This document shows positions 19,526-28,069 of a stretch of 64,000 bases of DNA, in pieces; the stretch's first letter is position 1; each line of letters begins with the position of its first letter. The DNA is from UKL13-3 sp943369665 (lineage in GTDB: Bacteria > Bacteroidota > Bacteroidia > UKL13-3), in assembly GCA_943369665.1 (NCBI GenBank), contig CALRNX020000012.1, positions 1 through 64,000 on the forward strand. Reading direction: 5' to 3'. The notes beneath the pieces were generated by a model. The model was not told where the DNA came from and did no database searches. It was given only the letters and a program-made list of their open reading frames with translations. A program made the position numbers and the translations under genes.

Positions 19526-20404
19526 TTACAAGGCGTGGTATTTCCGTTTCAGGATCGGATATGTAAATACACTACTCAGAATGATGAGCGTACCCATATA
19601 AAATCCGGGCGACATCATTTCGGTTTCACCAAACAGGATGATGGAAAACAAAATACCATATACAGGCTCGAGGTTGTTGGTAATAATAACCGTAAAGGGA
19701 CTGAAGTATTTAAGAATATGTATACTCCAGGTAAACGCAACTGTTGTGCAAAGAATGCTCAGAATGAGTAAGCCGATCCAGTCGGATGGAGTAATGTGTT
19801 TAACAAAAGGTGTTCCATCATCACTCATCAGTTTCATGATGGAAATAAGAGCAAAAGCTCCTATAAACTCGAATAATGTGATGGTGGATGCATCATGTTT
19901 TTTGATGAGTTTCCCATTGTAAATGCCAAATATGGCTCCCGTAAAAGCTGCAAGAATACCATACAATAATCCACTTGTAAACGAACTTTCGAAATTGACA
20001 ATGATGATAAGCCCAATCAGGATTACCAGGCCATAAAAAATATCACCCCAAAAAAAAGCACGCTTTAACATAAGAGGTTGCAAAATACTGGCAAATAAAG
20101 TCATGCTCGCAAAACCCGAAAGCGCAATGGATACGTTGGATACCTTGATGGCATGGTAAAAGAAAAACCAATGCAATCCAACAACACAACCCATGCCTAA
20201 AATAACCCCAAGTTGTTTTAATGGAAGATCAATTTTGATCTTTTTGTACCGCATAAAAAGATACAAGCTGATAGCCGAAAAAATGAGCCGGTACCAGACA
20301 AGGTCGGTTGCCTGTAAGCTCACAAATTTCCCTATAACAGGAGTGAGTCCCCACAGCAAAATAATGCTATGCAGTTGCAAAAGTTTGTTTTGAAAAATGC
20401 TCAC
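19526..20404 (-). CDS. EamA/DMT-family transporter
   Basis: This 292-residue protein has about ten hydrophobic helices in two homologous halves, as in the drug/metabolite transporter superfamily. The FWGDIFYGLVILIGLIIIV segment falls at the end of the first EamA repeat and WSIHILKYFSPFTVII in the second. These inner-membrane proteins export metabolites or amino acids; the substrate is unknown. Its start directly follows the stop of the LptF/LptG-type gene, so the two form one transcript. Confidence 0.85.
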   Translation of the reverse strand: MSIFQNKLLQLHSIILLWGLTPVIGKFVSLQATDLVWYRLIFSAISLYLFMRYKKIKIDLPLKQLGVILGMGCVVGLHWFFFYHAIKVSNVSIALSGFASMTLFASILQPLMLKRAFFWGDIFYGLVILIGLIIIVNFESSFTSGLLYGILAAFTGAIFGIYNGKLIKKHDASTITLFEFIGAFALISIMKLMSDDGTPFVKHITPSDWIGLLILSILCTTVAFTWSIHILKYFSPFTVIITNNLEPVYGILFSIILFGETEMMSPGFYMGTLIILSSVFTYPILKRKYHAL

Positions 20405-21484
20405 TTACTTTGGTGATTTATATACGACCCACAAACCGATAACCAGGAACAATACATTTGATATCCAAACCGCAATGGCAGGATGCATCACGCCCGTAAT
20501 GCCAAATGTATTAAAGATCTGCATCGAAAGTAAAAAAGCAAATGTTACAAAAATGCCCACACCTAAATGCATCCCTGTTCCTCCACGGCTCTTGCGCGAA
20601 GAAACACCTACTGCTAATAAGGTAAGCACAAAAAAAGAAAAAGGAGAAGCCGTACGTTTGTACAACTCAACATAATAATTGCTCAACCTTGACGACCCTT
20701 TCAGTTTTTCTTTCCGGATATATTCATTCAACTCCGGGTTGGTCATTGTTGAAATAAATTCATTTTTTACAATAAACTCTGATGGGTTGATGGGCAGCGA
20801 AGTATCTTTGATCGCAAGCCTGATCACTTCCTGTGTGCTGCCTGTAAAATTCCGTTCACGGTAATTTTCCAGCGACCATTTTTGTTTTGTCCTGTTCCAG
20901 ATAAGCCGCGTTGCAAAAATGCGTGAAACGATCTTGTTGTTTTCAAAACGCTCCATCGATAAGTTGTAGCCCACACTATCCAGGTAATTAAACGATTCCA
21001 TTTGCAACATGGTTCCCGGTACAATTTGTTCCCGGATATTTTGTGTTTCGGTAATTTTCCTGTCGCGGATCCATTTCTCTTCAAACACAAACCGATGCTT
21101 ATCACTCATCGGAATCACATAAGTGTTCAACACAATAAATACAATGGACAAAAAGGTAGTAGCAATGAAGTAGGGCCTTAAAAAACGTCTGAAATTCATG
21201 CCGCTGTTGAGCATGGCAATGATCTCGGTATTCTGTGCCAGTTTACTGTTGAAAAAGATACAAGCCAAAAAAACGAAAATGGGCCCGAACATTCCAAAGA
21301 ACCAAGGCAGGAAATAAATATAATAATCAAATATGATCGATGAAAGGGGAGGTTTATGTTTAATGAAATCATCTATTTTTTCAGAGATATCAATAAAAAT
21401 AGCAATAAGTGAAAACAACCCTAAGGCAAAAAGAAAGGTGAGTAAAAACCTTTTGATAATATACCAATCGAGTAGTTTTAACAT
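20405..21484 (-). CDS. LptF/LptG (YjgP/YjgQ) family permease
   Basis: This 359-residue protein starts with LLDWYIIKRFLLTFLFALG, the typical N-terminus of YjgP/YjgQ proteins. It has three N-terminal membrane helices, a periplasmic domain of about 160 residues, and three C-terminal helices. LptF and LptG form the membrane part of the ABC transporter that extracts LPS and sends it to the outer membrane. The sequence alone does not tell me which of the two it is. Confidence 0.88.
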   Translation of the reverse strand: MLKLLDWYIIKRFLLTFLFALGLFSLIAIFIDISEKIDDFIKHKPPLSSIIFDYYIYFLPWFFGMFGPIFVFLACIFFNSKLAQNTEIIAMLNSGMNFRRFLRPYFIATTFLSIVFIVLNTYVIPMSDKHRFVFEEKWIRDRKITETQNIREQIVPGTMLQMESFNYLDSVGYNLSMERFENNKIVSRIFATRLIWNRTKQKWSLENYRERNFTGSTQEVIRLAIKDTSLPINPSEFIVKNEFISTMTNPELNEYIRKEKLKGSSRLSNYYVELYKRTASPFSFFVLTLLAVGVSSRKSRGGTGMHLGVGIFVTFAFLLSMQIFNTFGITGVMHPAIAVWISNVLFLVIGLWVVYKSPK

Positions 21485-21619
21485 TTCTTTTTAGTTGTTA
21501 ATGATTCTTAATGTCTTTCAATAATTATTGCCACAGATTACACAGATTAGATGGGTATACAAATCGGTGAAAATTTTCACAAATGAATGCTGCATAATTT
21601 CTGTGCTCATCTGTGGCAT

Positions 21620-22738
21620 TTATAATCGTATTGTTATTTTTTTGAGTATTTGGGTTTTCCAGCTATCGAAATCACCTTCAATGATATGTTTTCTTGCTTC
21701 TTTCACCAACCACAAATAAAAGCTCAGGTTTTGTTTGCTTGCAATATGCGCTCCCAACATTTCATTGCAATGGATTAGATGCCTTACATACGATTTAGAA
21801 TAGGTTGGTGTAAACAATGGATCAAGTGCCGAAAAATCGTGTTTCCATTTTTCATTTTTGATATTGATCACACCTTCACTTGTAAACAAATGCCCATGTC
21901 GCGCATTGCGTGTTGGCATTACACAATCAAACATATCCACTCCGAGCGCAATGCATTCCAAAATATTTTCAGGTGTGCCAACACCCATTAAATAACGAGG
22001 TTTATCCGCAGGCAAAATGCCACATACCAATTCCGTCATTTCATACATTTCCTCGGCAGGTTCGCCTACCGACAATCCGCCAATGGCATTTCCCGCCCTG
22101 TTTTGCGAAGCAATATACTCTGCCGATTGGATGCGTAGGTCTTTATAGGTACTTCCCTGCACAATGGGAAATAAGTTTTGTTCCACTCCGTAAAGGGCTT
22201 CTGTTTCATCAAATCGCTGAATACACCTGCTGAGCCAACGATGCGTCATGTGCATCGATCTTTTGGCATAATCATATTCGCAAGGGTAAGGTGTACACTC
22301 GTCAAATGCCATTACAATATCAGCCCCAATGATCCGCTGCGTGTCCATTGTATTTTCCGGACTAAAAAAATGTTTTGAGCCATCAATATGCGATTGGAAT
22401 GTAACGCCATCTTCTTTGATCTTACGCATTGACCCCAGTGAAAAAACCTGGTATCCTCCGCTATCCGTCAGCATGGGTTTATCCCAGTTCATAAATTGAT
22501 GAACACCTCCTGCATTTTTGATCACTTCCAATCCCGGCCTCAGGTATACATGATACGTATTGGCCAGGATAATTTGTGCTTCAATATCCTCTTTTAAGTT
22601 TTCCTGCGTAACACCTTTTACCGTTGCTTGCGTTCCCACAGGCATAAAAATTGGTGTTTCTATTTTGCCCCTTCCGGTTTCTAAAACACCCGCTCTTGCC
22701 TTTGTCTGCGTATCGGAACGTACTAAATCAAATTTCAT
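21620..22738 (-). CDS. tgt: Queuine tRNA-ribosyltransferase (tRNA-guanine transglycosylase)
   Basis: The start at MKFDLVRSDTQTKARAG (22738) fits the family better than the in-frame ATG ten codons upstream; about 372 residues result. Visible motifs include TPIFMPVGTQATVKG, LTDSGGYQVFSLG, DIVMAFDECTPYP and GLSVGEP. The catalytic aspartate lies in YLMGVGTPENIL-GVDMFDCVMPTRNARHG. The enzyme exchanges guanine 34 for the preQ1 base in GUN anticodons. The usual C-terminal zinc-site cysteine cluster (CxCxxC) is not visible in its normal form, which is odd and worth checking. Confidence 0.93.
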   Translation of the reverse strand: MKFDLVRSDTQTKARAGVLETGRGKIETPIFMPVGTQATVKGVTQENLKEDIEAQIILANTYHVYLRPGLEVIKNAGGVHQFMNWDKPMLTDSGGYQVFSLGSMRKIKEDGVTFQSHIDGSKHFFSPENTMDTQRIIGADIVMAFDECTPYPCEYDYAKRSMHMTHRWLSRCIQRFDETEALYGVEQNLFPIVQGSTYKDLRIQSAEYIASQNRAGNAIGGLSVGEPAEEMYEMTELVCGILPADKPRYLMGVGTPENILECIALGVDMFDCVMPTRNARHGHLFTSEGVINIKNEKWKHDFSALDPLFTPTYSKSYVRHLIHCNEMLGAHIASKQNLSFYLWLVKEARKHIIEGDFDSWKTQILKKITIRL

Positions 22739-22742
22739 ATGT

Positions 22743-23432
22743 TTATTCAAAATGTAAAGAGAACACAACCATTTGTGGAACTAACCGGTAAATGGCATCA
22801 GTATAGATATAGCCATCCTTGTACAACGCATTATTGGCTGAGTGGCAAAATTTTAGTTCGGGCGAAAATTTGAAGTAAGGGAAATACACATCCAAGCCAA
22901 ACCCTGCTTCAATACCGTATGTAAATGGAATAAGCGAAACCACAGGGGCTTTCAGGCTTCTGTTTTCATCTGTATTGGATGCAAGATCATAACTGGCCCT
23001 CACCCCACCGATCACATAGGCACGAACATTTTTACGCCTGGCCGATTTGTATTTTAATAAAAGGGAACCATCACAATAAGCAGATTCTATTTTCACAACT
23101 TTCTGGCTGCCATCAAAAGTATAAGTAAGGTTGCGTTGCACAAACGAAATTTGAGGAAGCATTACACGGATATCAAAGGAATTGCTCACTCTGAAATTCG
23201 TAATGGCACCTAGTCCGATTCCCGGAAAAGATGTTTGCCGGATATTGCGAAGCGTATCATTTTTAAACGCGTTGGGATCTGTATCCACTCGCAACATGGC
23301 ATTGTTCATGGTTAGTGAAAATCCAAAATGGATCCACTTATTATCGTACTGTTCCAGGTTGGGCTGTGCCCAGACTTTTGCACTTAAAAACAGCAGGGCA
23401 AAAATTATTTGATAGCGGTGTATAGACTGCAA
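22743..23432 (-). CDS. PorT/SprT-like type IX secretion outer-membrane protein
   Basis: This 229-residue protein has a signal peptide (about residues 1-22, ending AKVWAQ). It begins NLEQYDNKWIHFGFSL and continues in beta-barrel strands, matching the porT family needed for T9SS function. Its start overlaps the 3' end of ubiE by 28 bp; a ubiE-porT pair is common in Bacteroidota. Assignment rests on the N-terminal pattern and the neighbourhood. Confidence 0.75.
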   Translation of the reverse strand: MQSIHRYQIIFALLFLSAKVWAQPNLEQYDNKWIHFGFSLTMNNAMLRVDTDPNAFKNDTLRNIRQTSFPGIGLGAITNFRVSNSFDIRVMLPQISFVQRNLTYTFDGSQKVVKIESAYCDGSLLLKYKSARRKNVRAYVIGGVRASYDLASNTDENRSLKAPVVSLIPFTYGIEAGFGLDVYFPYFKFSPELKFCHSANNALYKDGYIYTDAIYRLVPQMVVFSLHFE

Positions 23433-24130
23433 ATTCCAAATGTTAATGATTGTACACGCGCTTCTTTAAAACCGGCTTGGTTTAAAAAAGCAATAAAGTT
23501 GGCTCCTTCCGGAAAATGTTTAACCGACTCGGGAAGGTAGGTATAAGCGCTTTTGTTTTTGCTGATCATTCCTCCCCAGGTTGGTAAAATATACTTAAAA
23601 TAAATATTGTAAACCTGTTTAAACGGAAATGCTTTGGGTTTTGAAAACTCAAGTACGGCAATTTTACCACCCGGTTTCAATACACGGTACATTTCGTTTA
23701 TACCTTGTTGTAAATGTTCGAAGTTACGCACGCCAAAAGCAACGGTGATCGCATCAAAATTATTGTCGGCAAACTGTAAATGTTCCGAATCACCTTTCAC
23801 CAATTCAATTTTATCGGTCAGTTTTTTGGCTTCAATTTTAAGTTGACCCACATGCAACATTTGAGCCGAAAGGTCTACTCCTGTAACTTTAACAGGGTTT
23901 AAGGAAAGCGCCTCAATGGCCAGGTCGGCCGTGCCGGTTGCAACATCCAAAATATATTGCGGCTTGTTTTCCTTTAACGATTGAATGACTTTTTTGCGCC
24001 ACCCTCTATCAATGCCCATGGATAACGACCTGTTTAAAAAATCGTATTGTGGAGCAATGCTGTTAAACATTTCTTCAACCTGGTGTTTTTTACTTACTTC
24101 CGATGTTTGATTTGGCTTTACTTCTTTCAC
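23405..24130 (-). CDS. ubiE: Ubiquinone/menaquinone methyltransferase UbiE/MenG
   Basis: This 241-residue class I SAM methyltransferase has motif I (ILDVATGTADLAIE), the UbiE signature FNSIAPQYDFLNRSLSMGID, and VAFGVRNFEHLQQGINEMYRVLKPGG. Bacteroidota use menaquinone, so it most likely methylates demethylmenaquinone. It overlaps the porT-like gene and diverges from the lipoprotein gene at 24210. A possible -7 box (TATTTTTG on the minus strand, 24163-24156) lies 26 bp upstream. Confidence 0.95.
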   Translation of the reverse strand: MKEVKPNQTSEVSKKHQVEEMFNSIAPQYDFLNRSLSMGIDRGWRKKVIQSLKENKPQYILDVATGTADLAIEALSLNPVKVTGVDLSAQMLHVGQLKIEAKKLTDKIELVKGDSEHLQFADNNFDAITVAFGVRNFEHLQQGINEMYRVLKPGGKIAVLEFSKPKAFPFKQVYNIYFKYILPTWGGMISKNKSAYTYLPESVKHFPEGANFIAFLNQAGFKEARVQSLTFGICSLYTAIK

Positions 24131-24209
24131 GCGCTCTTTTTATAATAACAGGCGACAAAAATAAGCGAATTCGTGTAACCATTGCCAATTTCCTTTACTT
24201 TGCACCTTT

Positions 24210-24797
24210 ATGAAGGATTTTTTACGGCTCATTGCTTTTCTATTTGTTTGTGTTACTGCATGTAAGGACGATTTTGATGCGCCTTGCCGCGATCAGGTTG
24301 TACAATTTACCTATAATCTGAGCAGCCAGCAAATGCTCCGTTTTCCTTATCAACAAACGGATACTGTTTTTTTTGTCAGCAATACCAATGATACCATTCG
24401 GTTTTACACCAATATGTTATCAGATTATAAGACGTACAAACCCACCACAGTGGCCGGAAATCCTGAGTGTCCGGCTGATGTAGATGCATACCAGGCAAAA
24501 TCGGTGTCTTTGGCTGATTCCATTACCCAACACCAACTATCGGCCATGTTTTTAAAGGCGAACGACTCTGCATATTATGCAGTGAATGGCAACCTTTTTT
24601 CACTCGGCATTTTGCAAATTGGAGATTCCACTTTTCAATACCAGGATTCGGTTTCACTTTCCGGAAAAATATTTTATAAGGTTACAACCGTGTTTAATGC
24701 CACCGGAGACAGTATTTTGGTGAACGCTTCCAATGGTTTATTATATTATACGTTTGGCGGTAAGGCGTATGCTCAATTCAAATTCAACAACAAATGA
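24210..24797 (+). CDS. Lipoprotein of unknown function
   Basis: This 195-residue protein has a lipoprotein signal peptide (LRLIAFLFVCVTAC, lipid-modified Cys about residue 18). The body is beta-rich and polar with no recognised domain. It overlaps engB by 4 bp (ATGATGG), suggesting translational coupling with that essential GTPase, although a functional link is not expected. Confidence 0.65.
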   Translation: MKDFLRLIAFLFVCVTACKDDFDAPCRDQVVQFTYNLSSQQMLRFPYQQTDTVFFVSNTNDTIRFYTNMLSDYKTYKPTTVAGNPECPADVDAYQAKSVSLADSITQHQLSAMFLKANDSAYYAVNGNLFSLGILQIGDSTFQYQDSVSLSGKIFYKVTTVFNATGDSILVNASNGLLYYTFGGKAYAQFKFNNK

Positions 24798-25408
24798 TGG
24801 AAATAAAAAAGGCTGTATTCGTAAAGAGTGCCGAATTATTAAAAGATTGTCCCAAGCCCGATAAACCGGAATATGCGTTTATCGGAAGGTCGAATGTGGG
24901 CAAATCCTCATTGATCAATATGCTGGTGAGCAAACCCAATATGGCAAGGGTTTCATCCAGCCCCGGAAAAACAATTACCATCAATCATTATATCATCAAC
25001 GATAGCTGGTTTTTGGTGGATTTGCCCGGTTATGGTTATGCACGCAGATCCAAAACCATGCGCGAAGATTGGGAGCATGCCCTGGAAGAATACCTGAAAG
25101 GCCGGGAAAATTTACAATGTCTTTTTGTGCTCATCGATTCGCGCATTGATCCGCAGGATAGCGACCTAGAGTTTTTAAATTTCCTGGGGAACCTGGAAGT
25201 TCCATTCTGCATTGTGTTTACCAAAATTGATAAACTCAACCAAAGCATGCGCGCCAAAAACATGAAAGCTTTTACCGATGAAGTGCTCAAAAACTGGGAA
25301 GTGTTGCCGCCTGTTTTTCAAACGTCAGCTATTGAGAAAAAGGGGAGAGATAAGCTGTTAAAGTATATTGATGAAGTGAATAAGGATTTTGTGAAACCTG
25401 CTTTTTAA
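24794..25408 (+). CDS. engB: Ribosome biogenesis GTPase EngB/YsxC
   Basis: This 204-residue GTPase has G1 GRSNVGKSSLI, G3 DLPGYG, G4 FTKIDKLN and a G5 region TSAIEKKG, in the order seen in YsxC/EngB. It assists late 50S subunit assembly. It starts with a tandem ATGATGG overlapping the upstream lipoprotein. Its stop is the last core-genome landmark before the cassette array, which begins about 115 bp downstream. Confidence 0.95.
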   Translation: MMEIKKAVFVKSAELLKDCPKPDKPEYAFIGRSNVGKSSLINMLVSKPNMARVSSSPGKTITINHYIINDSWFLVDLPGYGYARRSKTMREDWEHALEEYLKGRENLQCLFVLIDSRIDPQDSDLEFLNFLGNLEVPFCIVFTKIDKLNQSMRAKNMKAFTDEVLKNWEVLPPVFQTSAIEKKGRDKLLKYIDEVNKDFVKPAF

Positions 25409-25447
25409 GGACATTCATCATCGTTAATGATAGAAAGAAATAGTTAG

Positions 25448-25524
25448 TTCCCTTGAGGTTCGCTTTTTGTATGCGTGGCAAACGAAAAACGAACTTTTCT
25501 GTATAATTGTTTCGTATAATAAAT
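25448..25524 (+). repeat. 77-bp array-boundary element, copy 1 (left edge)
   Basis: This element runs from ttcccttgagg to the base before the first GTTA core. It contains the inverted repeat GTTCGCTTTTT...AAAAACGAAC, then a T-rich run and TATAATTG (25502-25509), which resembles a Bacteroidota -7 box. The same 77 bp recur at 27941, 31780 (76 bp) and 41656, always ending one base before a cassette start. Position suggests an attI-like or leader site, or a truncated hybrid attC. Confidence 0.7.
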
Positions 25525-25551
25525 GTTACCGGTTATTCTAAAGACACAACA

Positions 25552-26142
25552 GTGAAAGAAGAAGTAATTAACGATATAACAAATTTGGACACAGTAAGTA
25601 TTTATAAAAAATATTTACTGGGACAAGATGTTTGGTATTTCAAGCAAAAGGAGCCGGACAAATACTTACAGACTTATGATAGCTTTAAACACTATGTTGC
25701 AAACAGCCTTGGGATAAACTTCAATAATATTTCAATTGTTGGTAGTGCAAAGACCGGAATAAGTTTGTCACCGGAAAAGGATTTCAAAATGTTTGACTCT
25801 GAATCTGACTTTGACTTAGTTTTAGTGTCACCTGTTTTATTCTACCAATTTTGGGACGCATATTTAGACTTGTTCAGAGAAAAGAAAAATTTCGGTTACA
25901 AGTTTGTGACCTCAAATATTTTCAGACGTTTCATTTCAATAAAACGACCAGACCCCAATCATCTGACTTTCAAAAATTGGATTGAAAGAGTCGAGAACTT
26001 CAATAAAGACTACCAAGTATTATTCAATATTGATTGTGACATTAACTATCGTATTTATGACAGTTGGGAATCTGTAGAAAAATATCACTTCAAAGGCATT
26101 GACGAACTAAAAGAAAAAGTAAACAATGGAGCAAATAATTGA
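25552..26142 (+). CDS. Nucleotidyltransferase-fold protein (cassette 1, gene 1)
   Basis: I chose the GTG at 25552 (VKEEVINDIT) because the upstream in-frame ATG at 25507 lies before the cassette core at 25525; about 196 residues result. The segment IVGSAKTGISL...ESDFDLVLV resembles the GS...DxD metal-binding motif of minimal nucleotidyltransferases, with an unusually long gap between GS and DFD. It overlaps the DUF262 gene by 17 bp, so the two are coupled in one cassette. A defence or toxin-type role is an inference from this pairing. Confidence 0.6.
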   Translation: MKEEVINDITNLDTVSIYKKYLLGQDVWYFKQKEPDKYLQTYDSFKHYVANSLGINFNNISIVGSAKTGISLSPEKDFKMFDSESDFDLVLVSPVLFYQFWDAYLDLFREKKNFGYKFVTSNIFRRFISIKRPDPNHLTFKNWIERVENFNKDYQVLFNIDCDINYRIYDSWESVEKYHFKGIDELKEKVNNGANN

Positions 26143-27187
26143 TAAAATAATCTTTGAACGTAAGCCTATCAAATGGCTTTACGACCAACAAAACAGTGGA
26201 CACTTGACCGTTGACAATACTTTCCAGAGAAGGTATGTTTGGGTGCACAAAAACCAGGTTCAGCTTATTGAATCAATTATAAGTGGGTATCCCATTCCGG
26301 AAATCTATTTATGGGAACGAGAGACTGACCCAGTGAGCGGAACGACCAAACACAGCATTGTTGATGGTCAACAAAGATTAGGTGCAATTTTTGATTTTTT
26401 AAATGACAAGTATATTTTGCCATTATCCTTCATTGAAAACAAAGATGCGGACTACAAAAACAAAGCATTTTCAGAGTTAACAGACGACCAGAAAAGTAAA
26501 CTTTGGAAATATCCCCTTGCAGTAAGATTTGTAAAAGAATCTGTAGTAAGAGAAGATATTGTGGAAATGTTTCTTCGATTGAACAAAACGAACACTACAT
26601 TAAATCCCCAAGAATTGAGAAATGCGGAGTTTGAAGGTTTGTTTCTTAAACTTTCGCAAGTATTAGCCGACAACACTTTTTGGAGTGAAAACAAAATATT
26701 CAATCAGTATGACATTAGAAGAATGTTGGACATTCAATTTGCAAGTAGCATTTTAGTGTTTTTTAGATTCGGATTTGATGAAGAAATCACTCAAACTAGT
26801 ATCAATAGAGCATACGATACGTTTAATGAAACTTACACTGATTACGAAAAGGACAAAATACTATTTGAAAGTTTAATTAAATCTGCAAGTGACCTAATTA
26901 CCAAATATCCAACTTCGATAAAACTCATTCAAAAGAAAGTCCATTTATACACTCTGTTTACCACACTCTATTTTTACCATTTGAAATATGGAAAATTTGC
27001 GGACAAGCATTTAGACAATTACGGAATATTTGCTGTTAATTATGACAATAGAGAGGAGTTGATAAAACATTTCGGAGCAGACAAAGAAAAATTAATTGAT
27101 GAGTATAAAGCACTGGCTTTAGAGGGCACAGGACAACGACTAAATAGACAAAGACGGTTTGAAATTATTAGAGAACTCACAGAATAA
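26126..27187 (+). CDS. DUF262 (GmrSD N-terminal/ParB-like nuclease family) protein (cassette 1, gene 2)
   Basis: This 353-residue protein shows the DUF262 signature: FQRRYVWVHKNQVQLIESII, then PIPEIYLWE, and IVDGQQRLGAIFDF near residue 75. The DGQQR motif is the nucleotide-binding/hydrolysis site in GmrSD-type enzymes and related phage-defence proteins. No GmrS/GmrD C-terminal HNH motif is seen; the remainder is helical. It follows the nucleotidyltransferase-like gene with a 17-bp overlap. This is the only clearly defence-like two-gene cassette of the array. Confidence 0.85.
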   Translation: MEQIIDKIIFERKPIKWLYDQQNSGHLTVDNTFQRRYVWVHKNQVQLIESIISGYPIPEIYLWERETDPVSGTTKHSIVDGQQRLGAIFDFLNDKYILPLSFIENKDADYKNKAFSELTDDQKSKLWKYPLAVRFVKESVVREDIVEMFLRLNKTNTTLNPQELRNAEFEGLFLKLSQVLADNTFWSENKIFNQYDIRRMLDIQFASSILVFFRFGFDEEITQTSINRAYDTFNETYTDYEKDKILFESLIKSASDLITKYPTSIKLIQKKVHLYTLFTTLYFYHLKYGKFADKHLDNYGIFAVNYDNREELIKHFGADKEKLIDEYKALALEGTGQRLNRQRRFEIIRELTE

Positions 27188-27194
27188 AAGAACA

Positions 27195-27331
27195 ACCGGT
27201 AACAGCACCTACAAGAAATTGGCGGTTCAGTGGTTCAATGAAGCTTTGTGCTTCGTATCAAGTTCAGTGCTGGCAGACAGTTTTCGTCTCCGAAATCGCC
27301 AACTTCTTGTAGCTGCCAAACGTTATAGCGC
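27195..27331 (+). repeat. attC-like site 1
   Basis: The left core is ACCGGTAAC, which is the reverse complement of the cassette 1 start GTTACCGGT. The arms are ACAAGAAATTGGCG and CGCCAACTTCTTGT, and the right core GTTATAG starts at 27322. The loop carries GAAGCTTTGTGCTTCG and GGCAGACAG. Confidence 0.9.
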
Positions 27332-27389
27332 ATTATTTTGACAAGACCCCAAAAGAAATATTTTAGCATTGGACGATATATCAAACAAA

Positions 27390-27818
27390 ATGGAACCTAT
27401 TTTAACTAGACAGAATTCGTGGTTTCAGTTAAACGGTTTCAGTTTGTTACTTATAATGTTGACACTTGTTGTTGATCTCATTAACTGGACATTTGACTTG
27501 AAAGTACTTTCTATGGTTACAACACTTTCCATATTGATTGCTGCAGTTACAAATTACACAGGCAACTTCCTGATTACCTTTTACGAAAACCACATGACAG
27601 TAGAATATAAATTAATCAAACGCTTTAAGACCATTCCTTATAGTACAATTAAAAAGGCGGAATTTGTTTTCACTCCAAAGACTGGAACAAGATTATCAAT
27701 TGTCTATTTTGACGAGCTTTACCTAAAACACAGTATTTCACTTTTTCGGCAAGACAAAGAACTAGCCGATTTCGTTAAAACAAGACTACAACCTATTGTT
27801 AAGACGAATAAATTTTAA
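27390..27818 (+). CDS. Small membrane protein with PH-like domain (cassette 2)
   Basis: The likely start is ATG at 27390 (MEPILTRQ); a TTG at 27369 is also possible. The ~142 residues comprise two membrane helices (LLLIMLTLVVDLINW and MVTTLSILIAAVTNY) followed by a beta-rich C-terminus (FYENHMTVEYKLIKRFKTIPYS...) that resembles bacterial PH (bPH2-like) domains. Function unknown. The 3' end is 22 bp before its left core GCGCTATAAC, which matches the cassette start GTTATAGCGC exactly. Confidence 0.65.
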   Translation: MEPILTRQNSWFQLNGFSLLLIMLTLVVDLINWTFDLKVLSMVTTLSILIAAVTNYTGNFLITFYENHMTVEYKLIKRFKTIPYSTIKKAEFVFTPKTGTRLSIVYFDELYLKHSISLFRQDKELADFVKTRLQPIVKTNKF

Positions 27819-27840
27819 TTATGACAACAGGAAACATAAC

Positions 27841-28026
27841 GCGCTATAACGCGCGTCTGCCGCAAGTGGCGCTAACGTACGAAGTTGTTCCATTTCGTTT
27901 ACGTATTTTACCTATTTTGGCAAGACAAATAAGTGCTTCGTTCCCTTGAGGTTCGTTTTTTGTATGCCAGGCAAACGAAAAGCGAACTTTTCTGTATAAT
28001 TGTTTCGCATAATAAATGTTAGCGGC
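27841..28026 (+). repeat. attC-like site 2, hybrid with the 77-bp element
   Basis: The left core GCGCTATAAC and left arm (CTGCCGCAAGTGGCGCTAAC) are normal, and the loop CAAGACAAATAAGTGCTTCG is present. The expected complementary right arm is missing and replaced by the 77-bp element (27941-28017). The right core GTTAGCG begins at 28018. Confidence 0.8.
27941..28017 (+). repeat. 77-bp array-boundary element, copy 2
   Basis: Nearly identical to the left-edge copy. The hairpin arms are GTTCGTTTTTT and AAAAGCGAAC (a T-G pair replaces C-G), followed by TTTTCTG TATAATTG and ataataaat directly before the core GTTAGCGG. Confidence 0.8.
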
Positions 28027-28069
28027 AAGCATTGACGACAGTGCGAACTTCAAACGACAGGCCATAAAA

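Noticed and set aside
25409..25447. A tRNA or tmRNA integration target at the left array edge.
   Set aside because: Only about 40 bp of unremarkable sequence lie between engB and the 77-bp element; no cloverleaf can fit.
25480..25510. A full Pc-like promoter in the 77-bp element.
   Set aside because: Only the -7-like TATAATTG is present; no TTG lies 19-21 bp upstream, so I report it only as a possible box and not as a promoter feature.
27159..27341. Open frames encoding NEALCFVSSS...RLRN-type peptides, recurring at 27159, 42126, 48495 and 49168.
   Set aside because: They are translations of attC sites and their loops in one frame. The repetition comes from the recombination sites, not from a protein family.
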